Shown piece by piece: positions 40,079-52,096 of a stretch of DNA of 64,000 bases. The notes below the pieces were generated by a model. It searched no databases, was not told the DNA's origin, and saw nothing but the letters and a program-made list of their open reading frames with translations. The translations under genes were made by a program, and so were the position numbers. This DNA comes from Ahaetulla prasina (Eukaryota > Chordata > Lepidosauria > Squamata > Colubridae): positions 84,894,757-84,958,756 of the forward strand of contig NC_080546.1 in assembly GCF_028640845.1 (NCBI RefSeq). The letters are read 5' to 3'. Position 1 is the first letter of the stretch; each line of letters starts with the position of its first letter.

Positions 40079-40610
40079 CATTTGACTTAAAGTAACTAAA
40101 ATTGATTAGTGTGTTTTATGCAACTTTATATGTTTCAAGTTGATTTTGGAAACCAGTGGATTCATTCAAAAAGAGGGTTTTTCATTTTACAAAATCCTTC
40201 AACAGAATTTCTCTCTGGCTTCCCATTTCTTTCTCTTCAGTCTCCATCTTTTATCTTTTATATATATTATTTGAGAGAAAGAGTGGAATTTATAAATGGT
40301 TATACTTTTAAGATTTAATTCCAGTGTATTTCGGTCTTAACCAGCCCTTCAAACTATGTCTTCAAGTCAGCTGGGCAATCCAATCAGCAATTCAAATAGA
40401 AGTGATTTAACAATTCAAATCGATAATTGGATTTGAACCAGATTGATGGAAGCCTCTTCTTATTATCCCTCCTTAGTTTATTGGACATGTTGTCCTTTGT
40501 TAAACAATCAGAGCACTGAATAGAAATTAATAATAATTTCTGCCTTGAGCAAGTACTTTGAAACTGATTCAACTTGGGGTGGGGAGAAATCAATTAAATA
40601 TAAAAATGCT
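40079..40610. other. Unassigned stretch
   Basis: No recognised element. Confidence 0.4.
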
Positions 40611-40611
40611 T

Positions 40612-40835
40612 TAGCAATAGCACTTAGACTTATATACATCTTCATAGTGCTTTATAGCATTCTCTAAGCAGTTTTGCAGAATCAGCATATTGCCCCCAAT
40701 AGTCTGAGTCCTCATTTTACTGACCTTGGAAGGTTGGAAGGCTAAGTCAACCTTGAGTCACTCAGGATCGAACTGCTGACAGCGCAATTAGCTTGCAATA
40801 CTGCCTCTAACCGCTGTGCCACCACGGCTCTTTAT
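40612..40835 (-). mobile_element. tRNA-derived SINE, full length
   Basis: Minus strand: GAGCCGTGGTGGCACAGCGG head, CAGTTCGATCCTGAGTG, GTAAAATGAGGACTCAGAC and a TATATAAGTCTAAGTGCTAT tail. Confidence 0.88.
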
Positions 40836-40917
40836 GTCGTATCTGATTCTTTCCATCGAATGGACAAGCTGTGATTCCATCAGGAGACGAACCAATAGCT
40901 TAAATGGTTTTCTAATT

Positions 40918-41230
40918 TATTTATTTATTTTATTAAGTTTTATTGAATCTTAACAATTAAACAGTTTTCATTCAACTCTTGTGCATGACTGTGACCATTT
41001 ACATATCATCCCATTAGAATATAGTCTCCTGTACTCTATATAATTTTACTAAATTATATCACTAATTCTAATTAGAATGACTAATTCTTACTAATTCTAC
41101 TCTGTTATTTCCCCCTTTTTCCTATTTTCGACCCAATTATACCATTTCTCTCATATTACATAAAAATCCGAATCCATCCGTCCTTTCAGTTCAAGTGTCA
41201 TTTTGTCCATCTCGGCGCAATGTTGGAGAA
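40918..41230 (-). mobile_element. L1-like 3' UTR remnant
   Basis: TTTATTAAGTTTTATTGAATC opening then AT-rich UTR, similar in layout to 9221-9560. No coding part and no clear duplication. Confidence 0.4.
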
Positions 41231-41377
41231 GCTCAAATACACCCTCTGAAGAGTTAATAATGAGAAAAATATTGGATTGCTCCAAGTTTTCAATTTATTG
41301 ATTAAATTATTTATTAATGTTACAGTTGGGATAAGGAATGGTTGGCAGAGAAATTCAGTGATGCCTATTCTATTGAT

Positions 41378-41985
<608 letters not shown>

Positions 41986-42619
41986 AAATGTCAAACAAGG
42001 CTATTAATTGACTCTCTCCCTGTTCAGTTTTTACACCAATGTGATTGTTCTAATCCAGACACTGTCACTTTTCCTACTTTCAGCTATGATCAAGGAAAAA
42101 AACCTAGAAAAAATGCCAGTTAGAATGGCTGATTATCATAAAGGGGAAAAGTTTGAAGGATAAATATGGTTAAAGCAATGTGATGGCCTTTGGTTGAAGC
42201 ATAATCAATCATAGAAAATCAATTAACACAAAGAAAATATAGAACAGTTTGTCTCTTTTCCATACTCGGGGCATTCTTTATAGTCATTATCTGTTATTCC
42301 TCCAAACTTGGCATATAGTTTTTATTAATAGTTGTCACTTGGAAGGATCAAAGACATCTGCTTTTTAATTTTATTTCATTTAATAGAAGAGATGTTTTAC
42401 ATTTTCATAGGTTGAGTGTCACAATTTGTACCTAATGTGTTTACTAAGCTCTGCAGTGGCCAAACTGTGGATGTGAATTTCTTGCTGCTGAAAGTACAGG
42501 TATTTCTTTGACGGTCCTCAGTCTCTACCTTCCTGGTTATCTAGACTTCAATCTTTATTTAATTAATATTCAATGTTTTCACTTATATTTCATATTTTTG
42601 GTGTTAACTTCTGATTACT
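41986..42619. other. Unassigned stretch
   Basis: No recognised element. Confidence 0.4.
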
Positions 42620-43445
42620 GTTAAGGATCGCAAGTGGTTTTAGAAGGATCTTGACAGACTTGAACCCTTTGCTATCTAACAAAATGAAATTCAATGATGA
42701 AAAAAGTAAGGTTCTACATTTAGGCAAGAAAAACAAAATGCACAGGTACCGTATATGTGATACCTTGCTCAATAATAGTAACTGTGAGATGGATCTTGGA
42801 GTCCTAGTGGACAACCATTTAGATATGAACCAGCAGTGTGCTGCAGCTGCCAAAAAAGCCAACACAGTTCTAGGCTGCATAAACAGAGGGATAGAATCAA
42901 GATCACATGAAGTACTTATACCAATTTATAATGTTTTGGTAAGGCCACACTTGGAATACTGCATTCAGTTTTGGTTGCCACGATGTAGAAAAGATGTTGA
43001 GACTCTAGAAAGAGTGCAGAGAAGAGCAACCAAGATGATTAGGGGACTGGAGGCTAAAACATATGAAGAACGGTTGCTGGAACTGGGTATGTCTAGTTTA
43101 ATGAAAAGAAGGACTAGGGGAGACATGATAGCAGTGTTCCAGTATCTCAGGGGCTGCCACAAAAAAGAGGGAGTCAAGCTATACTCCAAAGCACCTGAAG
43201 GCAGGACAAGAAGCAATGGGTGGAAAATAATCAAGGAGAGAAGCAACATAAAACTAAGGAGAAATTTTAGAACAATTAATCAATGGAACAACTTGCCTCC
43301 AGAAGTTGTGAATGCTCCAACACGGAAGTTTTGAAGTAGAGATTGGATAACCCATTTGTATGAAGTGGTTTAGAGTTTCCTGTCTAAACAGGGAGTTGGA
43401 CTAGAAGACCTCCAAGGTCCCTTCCAACTCTTGTTATTCTGTTCT
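42620..43445 (+). mobile_element. CR1 LINE, longest 3' copy with open frame
   Basis: The frame 42651-43334 is open for 227 codons: [86 protein letters not shown] and RTINQWNNLPPEVVNAPT. This is the thumb and C-terminal part of CR1 ORF2. The catalytic palm and the endonuclease domain lie upstream and are missing. A deletion before RTINQW removes the usual LTV residues. The 3' end has CCTCCAAGGTCCCTTCCAAC and ATTCTGTTCTGTAAC. A relatively young copy. Confidence 0.94.
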
Positions 43446-44097
43446 GTAACTCTATTGTTCAGGAACTTTGCAGGGGGAAAAAATGGTATCGGTTAATATC
43501 TGTATTCATATGTAGATGCTGGATGCGTGTGTTTTGCACAAAACTTTTCCAGAGCAGACAGCTTTTTCTATACATTTTTTTTTTAAAAAAATGCATTTTG
43601 TACACATTTTGTTCATTTATTATGGGATATCTTAAAAGACGCCTGCCTTGATGGGCTGATGCGAGTCTCCTGTGCAGCCAGTTGGTCTGAAATTAATTTC
43701 TTCATGTGGAAGTTCTAATGTAATGAATTCCTCATTCTTCCTATTACACACTTCATTATGTCTGAAAGCTAATAAAACTTCATGCCAGAAATGTTCTGCA
43801 GCTTGTTGTATTCTTCTGCCTTTTGTTTTTTCTTTTTTTTCTTTTTAACTTTTCAGTCCATCCTACAGCCTTTGTGTTTCCTGCTCATTTTTCCCCGCTC
43901 AAGTGGAAACCATAACACGTTTTGACGAGGTCGTACGGAGGCTGACCTGAACAAAGAAGAAAACTTTATATTTACGTCAGGACTTCTGATGAACTTTATG
44001 GCATGGAACAAGAGTATCTGAGGAGCTTGGCTCACCCTAATAAGACTAGCCCCTTGTTCCATAGGAAGGTGTCTTGCCCCTGTCGGAATCTGAATTT
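43446..44097. other. Unassigned stretch
   Basis: T-rich runs near 43825-43850, otherwise nothing recognised. Confidence 0.4.
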
Positions 44098-44605
44098 ATT
44101 TATTTATTTACTTATTTAATTTATATACCGCCCTTCTCCCGAAGGACTCAGGGCGGTGTACAGCCAAATAAAAACAAAGTTACAAAAAAATTTAAAAAAA
44201 CATTTTAAAAATCTAATTCAAATTAGGCCGAAACGAATAAAAACAATAATAAATAATTGTTATATAATAACAATTATGTTATTAATTGTTATTATGTTGT
44301 TAATTGTTATTATGTAATTTATTATGTATTGTTTACATAATAAAACCCACATTTAAAATACGTCAGGCCAGCCCTGCGCGATAAAACAAGAAGGTCTTTA
44401 GCTCGCGTCGAAAGGTCTGGAGGTCGGGAAGTTGTCGTATCCCCGGGGGCAGCTCATTCCAGAGGGTAGGAGCCCCCACGGAGAAGGCCCTCCCCCTGGG
44501 CATCACCAGTCGACATTGTTTGATTGATGGTACCCTGAGGAGGCCCTCCCTATGGGAGCGCACAGGTCGCTGGGAGGCTATTGGTGGCGGCAGGCAGAAT
44601 CCGAA
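44098..44605 (-). mobile_element. LINE-E fragment
   Basis: (TTTA)n tail, hairpin at 44128-44156, then minus-strand codons SQRPVRSHREGLLRVPS, RAFSVGAPTLWNELPPGIRQ and RRELKTFLFYRAGLA. Confidence 0.9.
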
Positions 44606-45236
44606 GGGGAAGAGGAATAGCTGACAGATAGTGAGAGAGTGGATTCGTTGGCTGTGGAAAAAACTGGGAAAGGGCAAAGTCAGGCTGGGCAGAGGTAGAA
44701 CAAGGGAGAGAGGGTTCAAATGAGGACCAAGGCCCTTAACCCTTTCTCATCCTAGGCAGCGCAGGAAGGAATGGAGAAGAGAGCAATGTGGCTTGCATGG
44801 CTTACGAGGGAGAAAAGGGACCCAATCCTCTTTACAAAGCACAGCTGCTGCTGGAGTTTAAAAGGAAAGGCAAACAGGAGGGGGGGTGTTGGGAACAAAC
44901 ACAGAGTTCATCTGGTGTTTATCTGAGTTCCTGGCATCCTCCCAACTGGTTTGATTTACTGCCGTGCTACTTCACTTCTGGAATTTCATATTTTGCTTGC
45001 CCTGCTGGATTAGTTACCTTGTCTTGCCTTATTGTATTTTTAGTTGGAAGTTTTTTGCTTACAACGTTTGGGACTGAAGTATGGCCAGCCAAAGATTATT
45101 ACAGGTTGGTGGAAGAGCTCTCTCCAGGCAGGAGAGTTGAAAGGGACATTGGGAACACAACTGGTGATAATAAAGGGACTCGTATCAGTTCTCTGGCTCT
45201 GTTGCCTTTGTGTCACCACCCCGGATCATCACAGGA
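44606..45236 (+). mobile_element. LTR retrotransposon 3' end, probable
   Basis: A purine-rich GGCAAACAGGAGGGGGGG resembling a polypurine tract precedes TGTTGGGAACAAACACAG (44888). The block runs about 350 bp to GGATCATCACA at about 45236 and contains AATAAAGG (45168-45175), a polyadenylation signal position typical of an LTR. No coding domain is recognisable in 44606-44887. The frame 44788-45345 crosses the LTR and is not a gene. Confidence 0.45.
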
Positions 45237-45288
45237 AGGGATATATTCCCCACCTGCTGAGGAATTGCAGCCAGCATATGGTCTAGGA

Positions 45289-45420
45289 CAGGGCTGTCAA
45301 ACACAATTTCATTGTGGGCTGCATCAACATTGTGGTTTTCCTTAGGGGGGTCAGGCTGGGGGGGGCATGGCTGTGGTGGTCATGGCCAATGGGTGTAGCC
45401 TTGTAGTGCAGGGATTCTAA
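45289..45420. mobile_element. hAT terminal fragment (CAGGGCTGTCAAAC type)
   Basis: CAGGGCTGTCAAACACAATTTC and GGCATGGCTGTGG relate it to the outer hAT at 24008. The opposite end is not found. Confidence 0.55.
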
Positions 45421-46029
45421 ACTGATAACATGTTTGACCCCTTCCTCAGGCTCACCCTAGTCATTTCCTACATTTGTTTGTGAAAAGCATCATAGATTCA
45501 CTTTCATTAATAACAAGCCATGCCACTCTGCAGAATTAACTATGGTTGAAATGATGAGAAAAGAAATAGAAAAAGGAGGAGGAGGAGGAGGAGGAGGAGG
45601 AGGAGGTGGTGGTGGAGGAGATGTGTAGTTCGAAGATAAAATCTAATTTTCATTAGCTGGAAGGATAATTTTGGTTGAATTGCAACCACCTTTGATTACT
45701 CATTCTTGTCTAAAAGAAAGATGCTCTTGTTTGTGTCTGGAATATATTATATCTCATAGTTTTTTCAGCCAATAATCAGAATTACTTCATCCATCCACTA
45801 ATCATCTGCCAATTTTACAGCTGCTGTGGCCATGACCACCGCATTATCTTCTTATTGGTGTGGTTCTGCTCATAAGGCTGGTTTTGCTGTCAAACAAATG
45901 TTTTACTTTACTACCAAAGTCCCCAAAAATCATTTTTGTATGCCATGATTTTCCTTTCTTGTTTGCATTCCGGCTTCTGAATTTCCTCACCTTTTCCTCC
46001 TAAAGTTCTGGTCTTCCTATACAACAGCG
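45421..46029. other. Unassigned stretch with (GGA)n
   Basis: (AGG)n at about 45576-45620; the rest is unassigned. Confidence 0.45.
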
Positions 46030-46605
46030 AGGACCAAAAATGCTAAAATTATTTTTATTCATGTTTTTAAATTAAATTATTAAGTATAATAAAATACAAA
46101 AGTAAATTTAAAAAGCAATGAGGGGGAAAGGGGAAGGGGAAAGAAGTGAGGAAAAGTTGGGAAAATAATAATATGAACAAGTCATTTCGATAAAGATATG
46201 CTAATCTAAGCTGTGGAACCCAAAGTCAAAGTTACATTCTTCTCCACGTCGAGCATGAAGTTCAGAAGCGGTTTCCATGTGGAAACAAAAGTACTTACGT
46301 TATTTTCTTCGATCAGAGTAGTCACTTTTCCCATTTCAGACAACTCCATCACCTTCTGCAACCATTCTTCCATGGTAGGTATCAAAGTGTCTTTCCAATT
46401 TTGCGCATACAATTGTCTTGCTGCTGTCAACATGTATAATAACAAAGTTCTAGTTTTTTTCTCCAGTTCTTTTTCCATTAGTCCCAAAAGGGAAAAATTC
46501 TGGTTTCATTTCTATCTCCATTTTCAGGATTTTCTGTATCAGAGCATGAATCGTACTCCAAAATTTAGAAACACCAATATTGTCAGCTTGCCTTCGATCA
46601 GTGTT
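46030..46605 (-). mobile_element. L1 LINE ORF2 C-terminus and 3' UTR
   Basis: Minus frame 46206-46487: RTLLLYMLTAARQLYAQNW, PTMEEWLQKVMELSEMGKVT, the conserved end of L1 ORF2. A one-base frameshift near 46487 separates the upstream IQKILKMEIEMKPEFFPFG block. An A-rich, purine-rich 3' UTR follows to 46030. This confirms L1 lineages in the genome. Confidence 0.85.
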
Positions 46606-47157
46606 TAAGAAAATAAAGACCCAACTCCATCAGTTTGAAGAGATTGATAATTTTTACTAAACATGTCAGATAACAGAGAAAGCTAAGCCAGAACTGAAAG
46701 TAATTACAACTGTACAAAGGTATTTCTTCTCTAGAACCCTCCTGCCACCAGGGTTCAAACAGTCATAGTCCAATGTCCTCTTCCTCCTTGGCCACATGTT
46801 GTTTCACTTCCAATGTTCTCCCTCTGTCAATCTTCTGGATGGAATGCGAAGCATGCAACTCCTGTTACATTCATGTGCCAAATCAGTTCAAACATCTGGC
46901 TGGAAGACTATCTCCTTCTTCACCTGCAATGATCAGCTGAACCCTGGCAACAGTACAAACCTCCCCCCCTTTCCCATAAATCAAGTAAGACATTCAGTAA
47001 AGAAAACCTTTAACAAAGTAATAAAACAGTAAAACACTCCAATAGGTAAATATACACATCAAATAAAGCGGAAGCTGACAAATTATTTTCATCAGGCATA
47101 AACAGCTACATGGTTTATTGCTGGAGATCATGCACAAGAATCTTCTCAAACTAACTA
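46606..47157. mobile_element. LTR-like remnant, uncertain
   Basis: GTTTAAGAAAATAAAGACCC and a CAACAGTACAAACCTCCCCC section resemble the layout of the 63112 LTR (TCATACAATCCCCCCTCCC), but no TG...CA ends or duplication were found. Confidence 0.3.
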
Positions 47158-47690
47158 CTGTATTTTTTAGACTATAAGATGCACTCCCCCCCACCAAAAA
47201 AAAAGTGGGTGGAAATGTCTGTGCATCTTATACATTGAATACTGCAGTGGAGGGGAGGGGGTTTGCTGTGGTGCCAATCACAGCTGTTCTAGGCGGTGGG
47301 GATTGCTGCCGCCGCCCATTCACGGTGATTGCTGGCAAAGAGGTGGTGGTGAACGGGCGGTGGCAAATGGGCAGGGGTGAATGGCCCTTGGCAGGGTGAA
47401 TGGGTTGTGGCAGCAGCAGCAGCAAACGGGCTGCAGTGGCAAATGAGCCACAGTGGCAAGGAACGGGCTGCGGTGGCAGGGAATGGGCTGCAGGAGCAGC
47501 AACAAATGGGCTGCAGTGGTGAATGGGCTGTGGCGGCGAATGGACTACAGTGGCGGGGAATGGGCCATAGCGAACGGCCCTTTGCAAATAGGTGGTGGAG
47601 GCAGAGGCAGGGTTTTTTCCCCTTGTGTTCTTTCTCTAACGCTAATGTGCGTCTTATAGTCCGGAGCATCTTATAGTCTGAAAAATACAG
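47158..47690. mobile_element. Tc1/mariner-like MITE with GC-rich minisatellite
   Basis: TA at 47156-47157 and 47691-47692. Ends CTGTATTTTTTAGACTATAA and AGTCTGAAAAATACAG. The interior (47230-47590) repeats GGGCTGCAGTGGC and GCGAATGG units. Confidence 0.85.
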
Positions 47691-47955
47691 TAACTGGTAC
47701 TTGGTAAGAACTAGATAAGTGTCAATGGCATTCAAGGGTTGGTCTTCATCCTCTTGTGACTATGCAGAGACTCTAAAATGATCCCCACTTGACTCCTCCC
47801 TCTGGCTCAGCCAATCTCTCTCCTACATCTTGCAGCCAGAGCCGTAATGAGCTGTATGGATTATTATATTATAGAAAAAACAGATATATGACTATCTGAC
47901 ACTTCTAGAAAACAAGGACTGGCTAAACCCTGAATGTTTTCTTTTTTTGAAATTT
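47691..47955. other. Unassigned stretch
   Basis: No recognised element. Confidence 0.35.
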
Positions 47956-47990
47956 TGAATTGTTGTGACTCAGGCCCAAGTAGGTAGTAG
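47956..47990 (-). mobile_element. LTR end fragment
   Basis: TTGTGACTCAGGCCCAAGTA matches the terminal bases of the LTR at 21633-22173, then joins CR1. Confidence 0.6.
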
Positions 47991-48000
47991 GAAATTCAGT

Positions 48001-48199
48001 CAGTCAAAAAAGCCAAAGCAATCCTAAATTACATTAACAGAGGGATACAATCAAGATCAAGTGAGGTACTAATACCACTCTGTAAAGCCCTAGTAAGACC
48101 ACACCTAGAATACTGCATCCAGTTTTAGTCACTACACTATAAAAAAAATGTTGAGACTCTAGAAACAGTGCAGAGAAGAGCAACCAGGAAGATTGGGGG
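48001..48199 (+). mobile_element. CR1 LINE, part 1 of 2
   Basis: Codons for INRGIQSRSSEVLIPLCK-like and [14 protein letters not shown] residues, to AGCAACCAGGAAGATTGGGG. Confidence 0.9.
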
Positions 48200-48500
48200 C
48201 AGTGGTGGGATGCAACCAGTTTAACAACCGGTTCAGTGAGTGTGTGCTTTGCACGCCTAACGTGGTTGTGTGCACCATTCAAAATACAGCAATTTAAAGC
48301 TCAGCTCTTACCTTCTAAGACAGCCCCGGTAAGTACAACAGCAGAGGTGCGGAAATCAGCTGTGCTGCACGAATCAGCTGAGCCAGAAAGAAGGAAATAA
48401 GGGATGGGATAGGGCAGGGGTGGGTGGTGGGCGGGGCCAGTAGATCGTCAGAGCTACAGGTTCGCCCGAACTGGTCCGAATTGTCTGAATACCACCTCTG
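48200..48500. mobile_element. hAT-type MITE in CR1, 6/8 TSD
   Basis: 301 bp, ends CAGTGGTGGGATGCAACC and TGAATACCACCTCTG. Flanks ATTGGGGG and ATTAAGGG, both decayed from the CR1 wording ATTAGGGG. Confidence 0.9.
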
Positions 48501-48935
48501 ATTAAGGGACTGGAGACTAAAATATATGATGCACGGTCACAGGAAGTGGGCATGGCTAGTCTAGTGAAGAGAGGGACCAGGGGAGACATGATAGCATTCT
48601 TCCGATATTTGAGGGGCTGCCACAGAGACGAAGGGATCAAGCTATTTTCCAAAGCACTGAAGACCGGACAAGAAAAAATGGATGGATGAGTTGAATCCAG
48701 GTTGAATCTCAAGGAGAGATTCAACTTGGAAATAAGGAGAAATTTTCTGACAGTGAGAACAATCAACGTATGGAACAAAATTTGCCTTCGGAAGTTGTGG
48801 GAGCTTCATCAATGGAGACTTTCAAGAAGAGACCGGACTGTCATTTGTCAGAAATTGTGTAGAGTTTCCCACTTGGGCGAGGGGTTGGACTAGATGACCT
48901 ATAAGGTCCCTTCCAACTCTGTTAATCTAAAAGAA
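48501..48935 (+). mobile_element. CR1 LINE, part 2 of 2
   Basis: Continues with GGGACTGGAGACTAAAATAT, then GTGAAGAGAGGGACCAGGGG and ends TAGATGACCTATAAGG; the subfamily of 16531. A short tandem repeat of TTGAATCC/TTCAACTT lies near 48695-48725. Confidence 0.9.
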
Positions 48936-49409
48936 AGAAGAAATTGCAATACATTTTTTTCCCAGCATTTGGCCTCCTTGAAAAAATAAATGTTTTTTTT
49001 TTTAAAAAAAAAAAAAACAGAGCCAAAAGGAGGTGTCGGATGAGAGGCAGAGAATAGATATCAAAGAGGTTACAATCATTCCTTCTCCATGTGAACCGGC
49101 ATCGTTCACAGTACTACATCATGGGTAAAGGATTACCCTTTTGTGACTTTGTCTTGGCCAGCTGACTTTCCCTACTGCTGGATGCTTCAGATGTCTGGGG
49201 TTGTATTACCTCTTGTACATCATTCATGTCAAGTCCTCACATCTGGCTGCCAAATGTCTCACAGCTTGCTGGCTACGGGAATGAAATCTTTTGCATCTTC
49301 TCTTTGCTGAAAAGAGAGCAAAAAGCCTCACCTGCAACACTTAGCGGAGAGCAAAGGCTGCGGAACAGCCGTTTATTCTTTTCTATCGCCGTGCTCAGCA
49401 TTTCAAAGA
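48936..49409. other. Unassigned stretch
   Basis: T-run/A-run pair at 48992-49017; otherwise nothing recognised. Confidence 0.4.
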
Positions 49410-49435
49410 TGTTTTTTTTTTCTTATCTTTTCTTT

Positions 49436-49475
<40 letters not shown>

Positions 49476-50124
49476 TTTCTTTCCTCCCTCCCTCCTTCCT
49501 TCCTTCATCCCTCCCTCCTTTCTTTCCTTCTTTCCTCCCTCCCTCCCTCCTTCCTTCCTTCATCCCTCCCTCCCTCCTTCCTTCCTTCATCCCTCCCTCC
49601 CTCCTTTCTTTCCTTCCTTCCTTCCTTCCTTCCTTCCTTCCTTCCTCCCTCCTCCTCCCTCCCTCCTCCTTCCTTCCTTTTTCCTCTTTCTCTCTTTCCC
49701 TTTCTTTCTTTTTTCTCCCTCCCTCCTCCTCCCTCCCTCCTTTCTTTCCTTCCTTCCTCCTTCCTTCCTTTCCTTTTTTCCCTCTCTCCCTCTTTCTTTC
49801 TTTTTTTCCCTCCTTCCTTCCTTTCCTTCTTTTCTTCTTCCTTTCCTTCCTTTCTTCTTTCTTTTCCCCTTCCTTCCCTCCTTCCTTTCTTTCTTTCTGT
49901 CCTTCCTTCGTTTCTTCTTTCTTTTCCCCTTCCTTCCTTCCTTCTTTTCCCTCTTCCCCTCTTTCTTTCCTTCCTTCCTTCCTTCCTTCCTTCCTTCCTT
50001 CCTTCCTTCCTTCCTTCCTTCCTTCTTTCTTTCCCCCTTCCTTTCTTCCTGTCTTTCCTTCTTTTTCCTCTCCCCCCCTCTCTTTATTTCTTTTATTCTC
50101 CCTCCCTCCCTCCTTCCCTTCCCA
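49410..50124. repeat. Roughly 700-bp polypyrimidine tract
   Basis: Almost only C and T on the plus strand: (CTTT)n, (CTTC)n, (CCTC)n blocks, with rare A or G (ATCC at 49506, 49560, 49588; GTCC at 49900). The 306-codon plus and 250-codon minus frames are low-complexity artefacts. Confidence 0.97.
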
Positions 50125-50555
50125 CATTTGCAAAGACACTTGGTAACCTCTATCGCTGCTTCTTTCCCAAACCATTTTCCTTTCTCTGTGACTGATTTAG
50201 CAGCACTGGTTTTTAATATAACTGGCTGAAGGGTTTGAAGTGTATCCATGGTTGGGGGATACTACATGGATTTCTGTTTGCAGTGGTGGTGACTTCTGCA
50301 AGGAATTAAAACTTGGAAGGCGATATTAAAATACTTTCCTTTTACTTCCTTGAGGAAACAGGAAGGTTGAACAGGAGATATTACTCTGCTCTAAGTGCTA
50401 AGCCCTATTCTGTTCCAGGAGCAATGAGTGGTCTTGATAGTTTTAAGGTGAGAAAAGTTATAGAAAGTGATTGGTGGATTCCCTGCTCATCAAGTATTGA
50501 TCACAATCACTAACCTCCTCATCAATAGACAGGACAAAGCTGACAGTGAAGACCT
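50125..50555. other. Unassigned stretch
   Basis: No recognised element. Confidence 0.4.
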
Positions 50556-50625
50556 GATTTATTTTTTATTTTTATTTGTTTATTTGTCAATCATATATAA
50601 GATCAATAAACATAATTTGGATACA
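50556..50625 (-). mobile_element. LINE-C 3' terminus, inverted
   Basis: TTATTTGTTTATTTGTCAAT and ATATATAAG are the complement of the LINE-C tail, directly before the plus-strand copy. Confidence 0.5.
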
Positions 50626-51270
50626 TGAAAAGAGTAACTAAAAAGGAATATAAAACATTTGCTAGGCCAATTCTTGATTACTGCTTTCCTGTCTGGAACC
50701 CATACCATATCAACACAGTTGAGCGTGTCCAAAGGTATTTTACGAGAAGAGTTCTCCACTCCTCCGAAACCAATAAAATACCTTATTCCACCAGACTTGA
50801 TATCCTGGGTCTAGAAAACTTGGAACTTCGTCGCCTTCGACAGGACCTGGGTTTAGCTCATAAAATCATCCGTTGTAATGTCCTTCCTGTCAATGACTTC
50901 TTTAGTTTCAATAACAATATCACAAGAGCTACCAACAGATTTAAACTCAATGTCAACCGCTCCAGTTTAGATTGCAGAAAACACGAGCTTGGAATGCATT
51001 ACCTGACTCTGTGGTTTCTTCTCATAACCCCAAAAGCTTTACTCAAAATCTATCCACGGTTGACCTCACCACTTTCCTAAAAGGACTCTAAGGGGCGTGC
51101 ATAAGAGCACAAACGTGCCTACCTTCCTGTCCTATTGTTTCTTCCCCTATGTATATATATGTTTATAGTATCTCGTTTCTCCTCATATATATGTTTATAT
51201 ATTATATAATCCTTTATGCAATGCTTGTATATATTGTTATGACAAATAAAATAAATAAAATAAATAAATA
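50626..51270 (+). mobile_element. LINE-C fragment
   Basis: Frame 50625-51080: RPILDYCFPVWNPYHINTVE, RVQRYFTRRVLHSSETNK, RLDILGLENLELRRLRQDL and NRFKLNVNRSSLDCRKHE. A deletion after CRK shifts the frame (normally CRKYDFSNR). Then the 3' UTR and a (AAATA)n tail. Confidence 0.87.
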
Positions 51271-51272
51271 TT

Positions 51273-51583
51273 AGGACAGGGATGGTAGGCACACAGGTAC
51301 TCTTATGCACGCCCCTTACAGACCACTTAGGAATGGGGTGAGGTCAACAGTAGACAGTTTAAGCTTAAGGTTTTGGGGGGGTTGGGGAAGAAACTACAGA
51401 GTCAGGTAGTGCATTTCAGGCATTGACCACTCTGTTGCTGAAGTCGTATTTTCTACAATCGAGTTTGGAGCGGTTTACCTTGAGTTTGTATCTATTATTT
51501 GCTCTTGTATTTTGGTTGAAGTTGAAGTAGTCATTGACAGGTAGGACATTGCGGTAGATAATTTTATGTACTATGCTTAGGTC
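51273..51583 (-). mobile_element. LINE-C fragment, convergent
   Basis: Starts AGGACAGGGATGGTAGGC, the 3' UTR read backwards, through the CRKYDF coding block to GACCTAAGCATAG (minus). It meets the plus copy tail to tail. Confidence 0.87.
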
Positions 51584-51599
51584 ATTCCCCATCTCTGGG

Positions 51600-51930
51600 A
51601 ATGTTCAGGGTCTTGAAGTTTGGTGTTGGAGGAAATACTACATCCCGAGAATACTACATTCAGACAAGGAAAAAGGCAAATGCATCATCGGATAAATCAA
51701 CTCAGAGTCTCACTTGAGGAACAAATGGCCAGGCTCAAATTATCCTACTTTGGACACATGATGGAAAGACCTAACTCTCCGAGAAGGAAAATGTAGAAGA
51801 AAATGTCAGAAAAAGTAGAGGGAAAGAGAAGACGACGACTTAGACACAGAAACTGGTGTACACAGAAATTAGTATTGGAAGACCTACAAGACCAGGTTAG
51901 GACAAATCACCATGGATAAAATCTATCTAC
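51600..51930 (+). mobile_element. RTE-like LINE ORF2 remnant
   Basis: CAATCAACTCAGAGTC-type NKINSES block, AATTATCCTACTTTGGACAC (LSYFGH) and AAAGTAGAGGGAAAGAGAAG (KVEGKRR) follow the order of Bov-B C-terminal motifs but differ clearly from Bov-B copies here. Heavily decayed. Confidence 0.55.
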
Positions 51931-52020
51931 AGTATATGGTTATTAAGAATCAACAATGCTTTGTTGGCACATAGCCAATCGATCAATTTAATCAACACCC
52001 TCTTTTTATATGTTATTGTA

Positions 52021-52096
52021 TAGAATAGAATAGAATAGAATAGAATAGAATAGAATAGAATAGAATAGAATAGAATAGAATAGAATAGAATAGAAT
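52021..52096. repeat. (TAGAA)n microsatellite
   Basis: About 15 units at the 3' end of the minus-strand LINE-B. Confidence 0.97.

Noticed and set aside
42651..43334. Host gene encoding a 227-residue protein
   Set aside because: All motifs are the CR1 ORF2 C-terminus, and many broken copies of the same sequence occur in the window.
44788..45345. 185-codon frame with a hydrophobic stretch
   Set aside because: It spans a probable polypurine tract and LTR; no family resemblance.
49226..50175. 306- and 250-codon open frames on the two strands
   Set aside because: They are produced by a C/T-only repeat lacking stop codons; Phe/Ser/Pro and Lys/Glu/Gly runs, no start context or domain.
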